64,000 bases of DNA from positions 124,001 to 188,000 of the forward strand of contig JARBJD010000099.1 of the NCBI GenBank assembly GCA_033064195.1, written 5' to 3'. Position numbers and translations under genes: made by a program. The DNA comes from Blattamonas nauphoetae (lineage: Eukaryota; Preaxostyla; Oxymonadida). Below, one piece after another: positions 46,966 through 58,577 of the stretch. A model generated the notes under the pieces. It searched no databases. It was not told where the DNA came from and was given only the letters and a program-made list of their open reading frames with translations. The number at the start of each line of letters is the position of its first letter. The first letter of the stretch is position 1.

Positions 46966-47745
46966 ATGTCGCAGAGCCTTTTTGGATTTCGGGGAAAGGA
47001 CTTCTGTATCCTTGCTGCAGATGCATCCGCGCAAGCATCTATTGTTGTTATTAAAGATAACCTGGACCGTATCTTCGAAGCTGACGACCATTTTGCTTTT
47101 GGATGTGTTGGAGACCCAGGTGACGATACAACCTATTCGGATTTAATAGTGAGAAATATTCAACTTCAAAAGTTCCGGTATGACAGATTTAATGGATCAG
47201 TATTGTAAATAGGCGTGGACCATTTCGCCGATATCTTCTTTTTTTCTCCTCTGCCTCTCTCTGATGCATCTACACTCATCTTTCCTCTCCACAGCAATGG
47301 TTATACATCTACTTCACATGCCAATGCCAACTTCATGAGAAAATTACTCCATGATGGACTCAGAGATCATCCGTACAATGTTAACATTATGATTGGCGCT
47401 GTGGATCTCCCCTCTGACATGAATGACACTACCACAGAGAGGACAGAACTCATGTCCTCATCTGTGCTCATTGAGGGTTCCAACCCATCCCCACATCTTT
47501 ACTATCTTGATTATCTCGGAACCCTCGTCGAAGTTCCATTTGCTGCACATGGCTACTGTGCTTACCTCCTCTACGGAATTCTCGATGAAATGTGGAAGAA
47601 AGATATGTCCGTTGACGAGGCAAAACGATTGTTATCGACATGCATTAAGATGATTCAGAAGCGTTTTGTTATGCAGCAACCCAAGTTCATTTGCAAGATT
47701 ATTACAAAAGATGGAATTGAACTAATTGAACCCCTCAATAACTAG
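46966..47745 (+). CDS. PSMB2: 20S proteasome subunit beta-4
   Basis: Exons 46966-47177 and 47295-47745 (117-base intron); 220 residues against 201 in human. The N-terminus MSQSLFGFRGKDFCILAADA matches the beta-4 start (MEYLIGIQGPDYVLVASD), and FRNGYTSTSHANANFMRKLL, YYLDYLGTLVEVPFAAHGYC and LLSTCIKMIQKRFVMQQPKF are the beta-4 blocks. It has no propeptide and no N-terminal catalytic Thr, as expected for this inactive structural subunit. About 15 extra residues lie in the loop after VNIMIGAVDLPSD. It is part of the 20S core in cytosol and nucleus. Confidence 0.95.
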
Positions 47746-48030
47746 AACATTCCATATCCGATTATTGACCACATATTATTCTTTCTCTCATTCACACCGT
47801 TTCGAATCATCTCACCATTTGTTCTTCGTTTTCCTGAATTAATCCATATTTTTTGAACATCTTGGTTAGTAAAAAGAAAGATAAATACGATCAAATACAC
47901 TACTCAAATGAAGAATATCAGTGGGTGAAGTGTATCAAAATGAGGATGAGGTTTGGAATCAGGAGGAAATTTGAAACAAGAAAATGAAAATTCACATATC
48001 AAAGGAAGTTCGGAAAGGAAACAAGGAGTT

Positions 48031-50141
48031 TTATTCTCTTTGAGTAGTGTCTCTTGTGGAAGATCGTTCTGTTGCTGGCTGTTGAGTTGAATTTGTTTGA
48101 GGATCCGAATTTGGTGCCTGTGGAAGTGATCCACTGCTAGCATTAGAAGCCAGGACTCTTGGAGTGTTTTCACTGCGTGAGAATGGTGCTGTGATGGTCG
48201 CGATAACTTCTGAGAAGGGATTTCGGACTGAGAGAAAAAGAACAGAGAGATATGAGAGAAATTCCGGAAAATGCGATAAATAGGAACGGTAGAGAGAATA
48301 TATGACATGATTTGCTGGTGGTTCAAACAGTTATGATGTTTCCGTTTGGAAGTGTCTGATTCTCTTGAAGAGGATTGTGTTCCCCTGTTAGCAAAAGCAT
48401 AATCCATCGGGGGTTGCCAATGCTCTGAAAAAGCTGTTCCAGATATAAAAGGATGGGCAAGTGCCTGTCTTGGAGTCAGCCGCTGGCGTGGGTCTATGAC
48501 CAACAATCTTTTGAGAAAGTCGATAAATGGTCGCCGATCTGCTCGGCCACGTTGTGATCTTTCGTTCTCATGCAGAAGCTGAGTGGCATATGCATTGATC
48601 GTCTGTTCCACCGTATCTTTGACAAATTTGTGATTTTTGTGTGGTTTCGTTTCTTCGTTGGCCTGAAAGTTGAGGAAGGATTGAAAAGGAAATAAAAGCA
48701 AAAAAAGAAGTCAGACGCGCTGGTATTCTTGTATGCTCATCAATCGCCACCGAGATTGGGAAGTTCCAGGGTTTGTTTCTTCGATGAAGTACTTTCGTTT
48801 ATTTCGTCCATTTCGAATCATTTCGAGTGGAATTGGCCTAAAATAAATACACTGATGATTTAACCATCGAGCATACCCGATCATTGATGTGATTCTGAAC
48901 AACTGATCGAATTCTGAAGAACCAGGGAAAATTGGGCGTCCCAAAAATAATTCAGCGGCAATGCATCCCACACTCCACATATCAATCTGCGTATTGTACC
49001 TACAATCAAGAGGAGAAGAAATGTGGTCAAAAAGATGAGTGAGAAACTTTGCCCCAACAATCACTTCAGGAGAACGATAGTATCGTGATTGAATGTATGA
49101 GTACAATGTCTTGTTTTCGAATACACTTGATCCAAAGTCAATCACTTTTACGGCTGGAAGACAGCGATCAACGAGAATGTTCTCTGGCTTGAGATCACAA
49201 TGGATGATTCCCAAATCGGAAATGAGGCAGCAGACATCCAGGAGCTGTGAAATAATCTGAATGTTGAAAGGAGATATAAAAGGTCGGGAAAGGTGACAAT
49301 CGTTTCGAATTGAAATCAAACTGATGATGTGAGATCTAGAGAGAATCCTCGATATCTGCCTTCCTTAATCAGTGTGTAGAGATCATCTCCAAGAAGCTCC
49401 GTGACGAGGCAAACATGGTCATGGAACATAAACGACTCGACAAAACTTAGGCAATGTCTGTCGTCATTCGGATCCACTTGTTTGATCTGAAGAAAAGAAG
49501 AAAGACATTATGCTCATAAAGAAAAATGGAGAAAAAATAGGCAAATTACGTTGGCTTGGAAGTCAAGAAACTTTTTCATGATGTGTTCAAATGTGTGAAG
49601 CAGAGGTAATTAAACGAAGGATATAGTATACCATTTGGAGGATCTGCTTCTCAAGCTGAGCCTGCTTTGTGTATGCATTTTGATTTTTGATGACTTTCAC
49701 CGCTACTGACGAATGATCTGTAAGGTTTAGGCACCTCAAGACTTGACCAAAACTTCCGTGCCCCATCATAGCTTCAACAATATATGTTGAGTTTGTGATC
49801 CTTGGGTTGCTATCCCGGTCAGATACAGTCGGAGTGATCAGGTCACCAACTCGAAAGATAAAATCGCCATTAGAATTGTCTAATCCGTAGTTTTTCACTC
49901 CAATGGACGGTTCGGTCAACAATTTTCCATCGTCTTTGATTTGACGAACCCATGGGAATTGAGGGTTGGATTTTTTGTACAATTCGACGAGATAGAGCGT
50001 TGCTTTCTTTGTTGGCTGAACATCCAATAAAGTCCAGACAAAGTTCGTAAGAAGAAACAAAATTGAATGAAGGATGGACTATACAGATTGCACTGCCCAG
50101 TCGACGGTCAACGAAACGTTAACTGCTTTTACTTTTTGCAT
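48031..50141 (-). CDS. YAK1/HIPK-like dual-specificity kinase (copy B)
   Basis: Nine exons: 50085-50141, 49632-50015, 49550-49570 (21 bases), 49322-49486, 49048-49256, 48877-48999, 48717-48837, 48329-48662 and 48031-48227; 536 residues. Lead segment LYLVELYKKSNPQFPW and LLTEPSIGVKNYGLDNSNGD, then [31 protein letters not shown] (Cys in place of Arg, as in DYRK/HIPK), VIDFGSSVFE and [15 protein letters not shown]. The kinase ends at LAHPFISG. The tail is Ser/Thr/Gln-rich (SNASSGSLPQAPNSDPQTNS) once the 101-base intron is removed; reading through instead gives an implausible hydrophobic tail. It shares layout with copy A but not all intron positions. Confidence 0.83.
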
Positions 50142-50153
50142 TTGTAAGTCGAA

Positions 50154-50473
50154 TCAATAATCTCCACCAAACGGGTTTGTTGAAGAAAATTGAGAGGAAT
50201 TGAGGGTGAAGCGCTCGAAATGGAAGCGAGCTCTCGCAAAAGCAATCTGAGCTACCCATAAACATAGTTCATTTACTCTGAACATGACAGTATCGAAGGA
50301 CTGCTTTGTGAAATGTGTTGAGGCAATAACATTGCATTTAAAATTATCAGGAGAAGTCTGAAAACAAGTTGTTTTTGAGATGAAGACATTCACAGAGGAA
50401 CCATTAACATCTGATGGAACAAAAGATGAATCCAAACAAGAGAACACAATAATATGGTGAAATGAACACACAT
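50154..50473 (-). CDS. Small hypothetical protein, start uncertain
   Basis: One phase-consistent model joins ATGT (50470-50473), 50394-50410 and 50154-50357 into 74 residues beginning MYVNGSSTSPDNFKCNVIAS and ending STNPFGGDY. The last exon is the firmest part: open, hydrophilic and amphipathic (FTKQSFDTVMFRVNELCLWV), with a clean acceptor (ttttcag) before it. The first exon of four bases is a guess. The frame is also open upstream to the end of the SAPS gene but has no ATG. Family not recognised. It ends 12 bases before the start of kinase copy B. Confidence 0.25.
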
Positions 50474-50542
50474 GTACACCCAGGGTGACGTTGAAAGGAA
50501 ACAGAAGATGAATGAAGAAAAACCGAAGAACGTGAGATACCC

Positions 50543-52454
50543 TCAGAATCCAAACGTCATAGCATTCCCCCGATGAACTTCGCCTCCGATGATTTTGTCT
50601 TGGTTGTCTATCTCAACCTGGACAATGTCAGCGAAGAGTTCTTTCCACTCTGCCAAGTTGGACACCACATCCGACACTTCAGAATAGACCTGCAGGTCGT
50701 CGACAGTGCGAGCGAGCTGGATGATGTGAGCAAGGTACTCTGGTGCAGACGAGATGCGTGGGACTGTTTGGGAGAGGTGGGGGGCGGGCGACGACTGGAG
50801 GCGAGGAGGCTTTAGTGTGCCGCTGTTAGTATCCATATGGAGGGACGGTGTGGACGATGGAGTGTTGTTTGCAGCAGCCCTTCGTTCTCGTTCAGTCTTC
50901 AGAATGTTCAGAATGAAGGAAGGGAGATTGTTGGTCACAATCAGATGTTTTCGAAGTGCTGGCGATCGTCGTGTCAGTCCATATTGGAAGAACGTAAGCA
51001 ATTCGCAATGGAGAGCCGAACATGTTGGGGAAACCAGAAAAAGTGAGAGGAGGACTGGAAGGAGTCCAGAGTTCATGAAGATGGTGTCGAGAGATTCCCC
51101 GTATCCGCTGCGTAAGCACTGCGAGAGAAACTGGACAGCTGCAAAAGTAATGAAACATATGTGCAAACTCATCAGCCTTTGGCTTCCGACTGCATGTCCT
51201 CGTTTGAGAAAGACAGCAGGAACGGGGAAGTTGGCAGAGAACTGGGCCGGGTTCTCAAGCCAGTTGTATTCAAGAGCATGTTTAAAGCAGCCCATATCTT
51301 GCAAGATAATGTTGAACGAAGTCGAGACGTTCATGTTGAGTGCGATTGGGTCATCATTGTCGTTTTCCTCGTTAGGACGAGTGGTCCAGACCATTGAATG
51401 GAGTAATGTGATCGCACTACGGTACAAGCGAACATCGAGAGGATTGAGCAGCATTTCATGGAATTGCTTCCAATCGTCCGGAGAAAGGAAGTCTTCAAAG
51501 AGGATCTCTCGTTCGTTCGATGTAAACGACTCAATAATATCTCGTAGGATGGACAATGCATTCATTTCATGTTCAGGTCGTTCATTTGAGCGAATGACCG
51601 AGAGGAGGTACGGGACAAGTCCAGATTCTCGTGCAAACTGAGAATGACGTGTTTGATAGAAAACGAGACCTTGACAAGATGTGATTTGCCATCAATATTC
51701 CCATATTCAACCAAATAGGTCTTGAAAATCCCACAATATGAGTATTGATGAAGGTTATCCATGAAGATTGGAAGGAGGTGTTTCTCTTCGAGGATTGCAT
51801 CAACCTTGAGAAACAGCCAAAAGAGAGTGTATTATTCAGAAAATGTGAGAGTCATTAAGATGAAGAGCTATAAACAAGAAAAAGACCTTTGTAAAGTTTG
51901 TACGCATCACAACTTGGATGACCTGGCTCAAATTGTTCTTTCCATCTGTAGGTGTGTTTGGATCGAGAAGAAGGTCGAATATGAAACGTAACTTGTCTTC
52001 ACTAGAGAGTTCGATGTCGACTTGTGGGATTTCTTGGGTGAGGACTTGGAGAGCATGTGATTTGTATCGTTCGAAATCAGTATTATTAATGCCTTCTTTT
52101 GGTACTCCTGCAGCATATGATATTATGTCCTGCAAAATTTCGGGGGAACTCAGACTGAGGAAGAATATTTCACCATCAGTTATTGCTGGAAAGAGCATAC
52201 AATTCCACAAGACGATGAACACCAACTTGGAGTGAGATTGGGAAATCGTCAAAATCAAAAACTTCTTCAATTGTCGGATGCTGATCAAGAAGTCGATCCA
52301 GCTGAGTGTTACCCATGCTGAGGAGCCGAAGGAGTCGTTGGAGCATGATGATTAATACCCTTAATTGTTTGGATTGTCTTCCACCACGATTGTGAAATCG
52401 GAATAAATTCACTTGAAAAAGTGGATGTCCCCAGATTTTGGAGGATTTTGTCAT
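50543..52454 (-). CDS. SAPS-domain PP6 regulatory subunit
   Basis: Exons 52201-52454, 51887-52154, 51670-51804, 51169-51637 and 50543-51138 (introns 30-82 bases, the 30-base one in frame); 573 residues. The SAPS start pattern is present: NTQLDRLLDQHPTIEEVFDF, then VHRLVEFLSSPEILQDIISY (compare KLIDFLTKPECLEELLNYIT), followed by alpha-helical repeats (LVPYLLSVIRSNERPEHEMN, CLRSGYGESLDTIFMNSGLL) and the C-terminal block VVSNLAEWKELFADIVQVEI. SAPS proteins (yeast SAP155/185/190, human PPP6R1-3) hold the Sit4/PP6 phosphatase. The very N-terminus is unsure; ATG 52454 is the first in the open frame. It is divergent from the protease gene, 85 bases apart. Confidence 0.72.
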
Positions 52455-52539
52455 TTAAGCGGTGACATTTACGAAATAGAGCGAAATCCACACCATTTCT
52501 GAATCTTGACCCATTTTTTCGATTCTGGGGAATCAACTT

Positions 52540-54667
52540 ATGCGGCCAGTTATTCTTATCGGCCTTCTCGTCCTCTCTTGTTTTTGTATGTTTTTTTAAA
52601 GTGGTTATTTCGTAAGCTGAATCATTCCCAAGTACATATGACGTGAGAACGCTCTATCCTGAATGTGTTTCTCTAAACACCCCACTCAACCAAGGTATTT
52701 CATTTTTATCACATAAAAATCCGCTGAAATCTCATTTGTATTCGTTAGGAGCCTGTGGAAGTTGTTGGGCTTTCTCCACAACAAGTGCATCAGCTGATCA
52801 CCTCTGCATCAACCGTCACTCTAATGAACAAATGGCTGCAGAGCATCAAATTCAATGTGACACTTCATCTGATGCATGCAACGGTGGTTATGTCTCCAAG
52901 GCACTTGACTTTCAAGTTACTGATGGATTAGTCCCACTCAGCTGCAAGACTTACCGTGACACATCAACACGTCGTTGTTCACAAACATGTGATAGTGGAA
53001 CGTCAATTGATTCTGTTAAATTCACTATTAAATCCAAACGGACCATCACAAGTGTTGAAGATGCCCAAAAGTCAATCATGGATTATGGCAGCCTCGTTGC
53101 TGTCTATATGGTCAAAGAATCGTTTGATACTTTCTTCGATCAAGCTGCAAACGCTGAGAAAGTCTACTGTCCCGAGGACTCCCATTCTGGAGATCAGGAT
53201 ATCACATATCATGCGATCAAGATTGTGGGATGGACACAAGCCAACAATTCCAATAACAGCCTCACTGATGCGTGGATTGTCCAGAACAGTTGGGGATCTC
53301 GCTGGGGAAACAAGGGCTATTTCTACATCCAGCGAGGAGTGGATGCTTTTGAGATCGAATCCCAAATGTACCAGCCAGAAGTGGAGATGGTTGAGGACCC
53401 GTGCAACACGCACCTCGACTGCGACTCCTGCCACGCTGCTCCGAAGTACACTGAGACCGGAGTCGACTATCAGTGCCGGTATTGCTCCACGTCGGACATG
53501 TGTGTCAGCGTCAAGGTCTCCACCACCAGCAACATCGCCCTCAACGCCCACCTCCAGCGCGGCCATCGCTACACAAACAGCGGCCGACGCATTGTCAACA
53601 ACACAGACACAGAGCCCACCCAGACATACACTCCACGTTACGGGCAGTGCTCCGAATTCGCTGCAACATGCCCGCTCGACGACTGTCTGCAGATGTCGCA
53701 CGATCCGCTCCGCTGCGTGAAGCACTCTGGATGCGGATACTGTGCGTCCTCCAAGAAGTGCAAGCGCGGACACATGGGAAAGATCAACAGTGGAATCTGC
53801 CTCGACTTCAAAGAAACCAAGACAGAGTTGATCAGATCGTTCCCCTGCCTTGACGTCCCCGTCAGTGCCTCTGACGTTGGCTGCAAGGCTCGGGAGGCCG
53901 ACGGGTGTGTCTACTGCCAATCCTCCGGTGCCTGCCTCAACTCCAACCCTCTCGACGCCACAAAGCCACTCACTGGGCAGTGTCAGCAGGAGCACTTCAG
54001 CTTTACGCCGACAACTGTCAAATGCGAAGACAGGGCGAATCTCTTAATGTGTGATGCAGGCAGCTCGTCTGGGTGCAAATGGGAAGCGGGAGACAATAAA
54101 TGTGTGAATTCCTCGAGTTCTGCAGTAACATCGAACGAAGGAACACAGTCGCTGCTCCAGTCACGCCGTGCTCGTGCACTCCAAAACACTGCCGCAGCAT
54201 CTCTGTCCAAAGAATCAGAGTGTCTCCAGTTGGATTGTGATTCTTGCGACAGATCCGCTGGATGTGTGTGGTGTCATTCCACACAATCGTGCATCGCATT
54301 CGACTCCAGCGCGAACAAGACGGAGTGCACGCGCTGCATCAACCAGGACACCGGATTGTACAGCCGCTGCAGTCAATGCACCTCATACTCTTCTTGTGAC
54401 GACTGCGCATTGGATCCCGAGTGTGGGTGGTTTGTCCATATGTCGCTGTGCATGCCCGGGCGGCAGGAGCCTGCTGTGGAAGCTAAAGCCATCGACCCTG
54501 CTTTTGAGAACGACACGTTCTACGCCTACAAACTCCGCTGCCCGATTGTGTTGTCTGACACATCCAGCTGGGAAACAAAAACGTTCTCGGGAGCACACAC
54601 TGTCCGATCGTTTACATGCACCGCAGTTTTCTTCATTTTCTTTGTCTTGTGTGGGATAGGACTTTAA
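52540..54667 (+). CDS. Papain-like cysteine protease with Cys-rich repeats and C-terminal membrane helix
   Basis: Exons 52540-52585, 52617-52694 and 52749-54667 (introns 31 and 54 bases); 680 residues. Signal peptide MRPVILIGLLVLSC, then at once the mature C1A domain: STYDVRTLYPECV, NQGACGSCWAFS (catalytic Cys), ITYHAIKIVGW (His) and WIVQNSWGSRWGNKGYFYIQ (Asn). There is no inhibitory propeptide. After residue about 245 come at least five Cys-rich units of PSI/plexin flavour (CRYCSTSDMC, CGYCASSKKC, CVYCQSSGAC, CVWCHSTQSC, CGWFVHMSLC). The protein ends with CTAVFFIFFVLCGIGL, a membrane helix or GPI-type signal. It is likely a lysosomal or phagosomal surface protease of a bacteria-eating cell. 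Confidence 0.88.
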
Positions 54668-54751
54668 ACTGGCGATTCATAATTATTAATTTGACCGAAT
54701 GACGTTCTCTGCAGAAATAAGAAACATTGGGTGTTGTGAAAAAGAAGAGAT

Positions 54752-57700
54752 CTACTTCCACTCTTTCCTCTTCGTCTTGTCCTTTGTGGATGGAGAGTAC
54801 GACCGTGGCACGGGAGACGATGGCCTGAGGTGGTCGTTTCTGTTGTGAGGAGTGGATTGGACCATCCCGGTCTGTCGAGATGCGTTCTGAGTTGGAGTTG
54901 TCGAGCGTTTGACGGAGCTTTGCGAGCTTGCCCGTGTTGGAGTGTTCTGTGTTCTTCGAGCTTGTGTCTGTGGTGTGGCAGTTTTGCGGGTTGGAGTCAG
55001 ATGGCGAGTCGATGTGGTTGGAGTGGGAGGAGCAGGAGGGTGTGCGTGTGTCCCTTCCTCCTCTCGCTCTCTTTCTTCCCTTCTGTTCTCGCTCGGACGA
55101 TCCTGTGGTTTATTCTTGACATCCCAATCAGAAGTGTCCTTCCTCTCTCTTTCGTCTTTTTTCCCTTTCTTCTCATCCTCCTTCTTCCCCTCCATTCCTC
55201 GCATTTTGACGAGTGTGTTGATGACATAATTCACTCGTTTCTTTGTTCGCTCGCCCTCCTCTCGCACCAGACAAGAAATGAATGTTGTCTTCTCGCTCTG
55301 ATCCTGAGAGATGAATGTGCAAACCACGTCTTGCGCTAACTCGTCCAGGAGACTTCTGTCGTCCCGTTTTTCGTCGGCCCGCAGTCTCTCCTCTTCGTCG
55401 CGTGTGATGTACCCGCACTCACAGCTGCCCACGATGATGATTTTGGTGTGGTCTGTGAAATTGGCCTGGACTGTTCCGTTACTTAAGATGAACACCATGG
55501 CGAGGTTGGTGCGGATCCACTTCACAACATGCACAAGTGGAAGTTGAGCAGTTGGGTCGCGAACTTCCTTTGCTGCCTGAAAAGTTGTGGACACACGGCT
55601 TCGGGGGAATTTGGGGGCATCTGCAGAGGATGGGCATTTCAACGCCACAAACTTCTCCGTGGAGCGCTGTTGGCTAGCTTGGATTGCGAGTTCTCGACAG
55701 ACTTTCAAATGTGATTTTCTGTCGAGCTCATTGTCGTTGTCTCTTTCCTCCTCATCCTCGTCGTTCTCAGATGATGTGATGTATTTGAAGATGTGTTTGA
55801 AGACACTCACTTTCTTCCTGACATCGTCTTTTTTGATGTTTGGATTGTTCCACTCGCATTCGTCGACAGACGATGCTGTCTCAGAAGCAAACACTCCGCT
55901 CCAGACAAGTCCTGCTGCAGAGCTTTCGCTGGCTCGGCGGTCTTTGATGCAATAATCATAGCGGCAGTGCGACCTCTGGCCCGGCGTCTCCTTCTCTCCC
56001 ACCATCGACGTGCGGTCGTTGTAGAGCACTCCGATCGTCCCGTTGCTCAGCTCGTAACCCAGTCCGTACTTGTTCGAATAGTCCACCCACGAGACGATGC
56101 GGATGGGGGAAGGGATGGCAGGCGGTCGATGCGACGAGGATTGCGCAGGAGGGAGGGGAAGCGATGTTTTCAAGAAAGATGAGTTGAGTGTTGGGATGAG
56201 TGCTTCGGGTGTACGACGAAGTGTGGAGGGCGATGACTGGTTCAGAAGAAACGGGAGAACAGGCACTGTCGGGAATCGGAGACAGAACGAGGCCAAAGAA
56301 CAGTCCGAAATGTGCCTCGGCTTTGAGAGCTGCTGCTGAGTGGATTTGATCAGATGGCTGACGAGGTCGATGGCATCGCAGGAGGAGACGGTGATGTGAG
56401 AGAGGATGGGTGGGAGGGAGGGTGAGTTTGAGATGTGTGCGGCTGGTGGTTGTGTGTGTGGTCTTGAGGGTGTCTGGCGAGTTGGAGAATGGTGTGATGA
56501 ATCGTAGCCTCTGTCTCTTTGGCTGGAGAGTGGGTTCCGAGAATCTGGTTGGCCTCTGTTTTGGGTTCGGGGAGGTAACGGATGGGAGCCGGTCAGAGTT
56601 GGTTCAGCAGGGTTTGGGAGGTCATACGACAGCTCGTGACTGGATTGACTCTGCTCCTCGTTCTCCTTTCCCCTCTTTCCGCTCCAACTTGCCTGTCTCC
56701 CACTCTGCAGTGGCTTCTGTGAGTCAGATGCCTTTTGCGAGCGAGGAGGGAGGGCACGTCCTTTCCTTTCCTGTGAAAGAGACTTTTGTTTCTGGGGTGA
56801 CTGTGGGCCTTGTGGGGATGATGAAACATTTTGCGGAAGATTGTCTTCACGCTCGCCTTCTCTCCGTTCGTCTCTTCTTTCGTTTCCAAACCGAACAACA
56901 CGGACAGAGCGGGAGGTGAGGACATTCGACCCAATTTCGTCCTTTTTGGAGCGAGCTGGATGAGACGGGGTTTGGTCAAAGACAAAAGACGGACGCTTTG
57001 AGTCGTTCAGTTTGGAGTCGTGGCTGTTCTCCTTCCTCCGCCACCCTTCGTCCCGTTCTCTCCCTTCCCCGCCGTCCTCAATCTCGCTCCCCATCTCACT
57101 TCCCCCACCGCGTTGAGAGAGAGGCACGTAGTTTGTGTCGTTGGTCTTTGAAAGGTGTGAGGTGACAAACGCTCTGTCGATTGGGTTTGCGCTCATCACC
57201 GAGCTAGCGCTCCCAAACCCGAATCCGATCCCCACTCCGCGTTGTGAGGTTGGGGTCTGGTTGCGGTTGCGGCGGTCGTCACCGCTGGCGTTCATGTAGT
57301 CGCTTGTGTTCGCTTCGTACCGGCCTTGCGAATCTCTCTGCTGTGGGTGTGGGGGCAGCGGGGCCGACCGGTCGCTTCCAGTGCGTTGGACACGAGAAGC
57401 AGACTGCGAGCGGATCTGCATGCGGTTTTGCGGTGTGCCCTGACCCCTCGCGAGTGATGCCGGGCGAGACGGGGTTGATCCGGTGGCACCTTTGCTCTCT
57501 CCGCCGTACGATGCCGTTGGCTGGCTGTATGCATCTGCACTCCTCATCCAGGCACTGCTCTGGATTTCGTCGAGTGTCATCCTGTTGCGGACATCGACCT
57601 GCAGAATCCCTTGGATGAGTTCCTGGCACTCTTTGGAGATGTTGTAGTCTTTGGGGATGCGATAATCGCACCGCTTGATGCGTTGATATGTTTCTTTCAC

Positions 57701-58576
57701 GTTTGCCGTCTCGAAAGGGGGCCTCCCGACGACCATCGTGTACAGAATCACTCCAAGGGCCCACACGTCGACTTCAAACGAGTGTCCGTTCTCTCCACCA
57801 GTTAGGATTTCGGGTGCAAGATAGTTTGGAGTCCCACATATCGTTTTTCGTCGCTCTCTTTTGTGTGTCAATTTCGCTGCGAGTCCAAAATCACCCACTT
57901 TGATTTCGTCTTTCGTTCCCAGAAAGATGTTTCCGAGTTTGAGATCTCGATGGATAACGTTATTATCGTGAAGATAAATAATAGCTGGGACAAGTTGAAG
58001 CATGTAAAATCTGGCTTGTGCCTCCGTCAGCCGTTTGTGTTTCCGAACAACATCCAAGAGTGTCTTCGTGAGGGTAAGTTGAAAACAGAATGATCAGAAT
58101 TAATGAAGACACATAAAATTGCGTTACCTTTCCTTTACAGAGCTCCATCACAAGATATACATTATCTTTGTCCTCGAAGCAATGGTTGAACTGAACGATT
58201 GTAGGGTGGTGGAGTGAGTTGTGAATACGAATTTCCGAGAGCAGTTTTTCTTTTGTTTTCGGTTTTGCAAGGATGGCTTTTGAAATAACCTTTCCAGCAT
58301 ATGTATTAAACGTTTGGAGGTGGATAAATTCAAAAACTTTGGCAAATCTGCATAGAAGACAATAGAATAGAATGATGAAGGTAAGGTGATTTAAAATTGT
58401 CCATTAGCATCACCCAAATTGAAATTGTGAACAGACCCTCCTTTTCCAAGGACATTGCCCCTTCGATATCTGATGTTGTTTTTCTTATCGACTGCAACGT
58501 CTGGACAAATAATTTCTGGTTTAATCGATAAGCCTGCCTGCCTATTTGATGGTTTTCTATCTGTTGGAGGAGGCAT
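54752..58576 (-). CDS. PLK: Polo-like kinase
   Basis: Exons 58437-58576, 58128-58347 and 54752-58063; 1223 residues. Kinase at about residues 40-290: GNVLGKGGFAKVFEF, AGKVISKAI, VIHRDLKLGNIFL, VGDFGLAAKL and the T-loop KTICGTPNYLAPEIL with the activating Thr. Two polo boxes follow much later: RIVSWVDYSNKYGLGYELSN near 775 and HVVKWIRTNLAMVFILSNGT near 965. The roughly 480-residue linker and the last 200 residues are Ser/Arg/Gln/Pro-rich low complexity; human PLK1 is 603 residues. It controls mitosis, basal bodies and cytokinesis. The start codon overlaps the start of the divergent neighbour (see findings). Confidence 0.92.
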
Positions 58577-58577
58577 G
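58574..58577. promoter_or_regulatory. Overlapping divergent start codons (CATG)
   Basis: The four bases CATG hold the minus-strand ATG of the Polo-like kinase (58576-58574) and a plus-strand ATG (58575-58577) in frame with the next gene. The plus gene also has a later in-frame ATG at about 58618. Confidence 0.55.
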
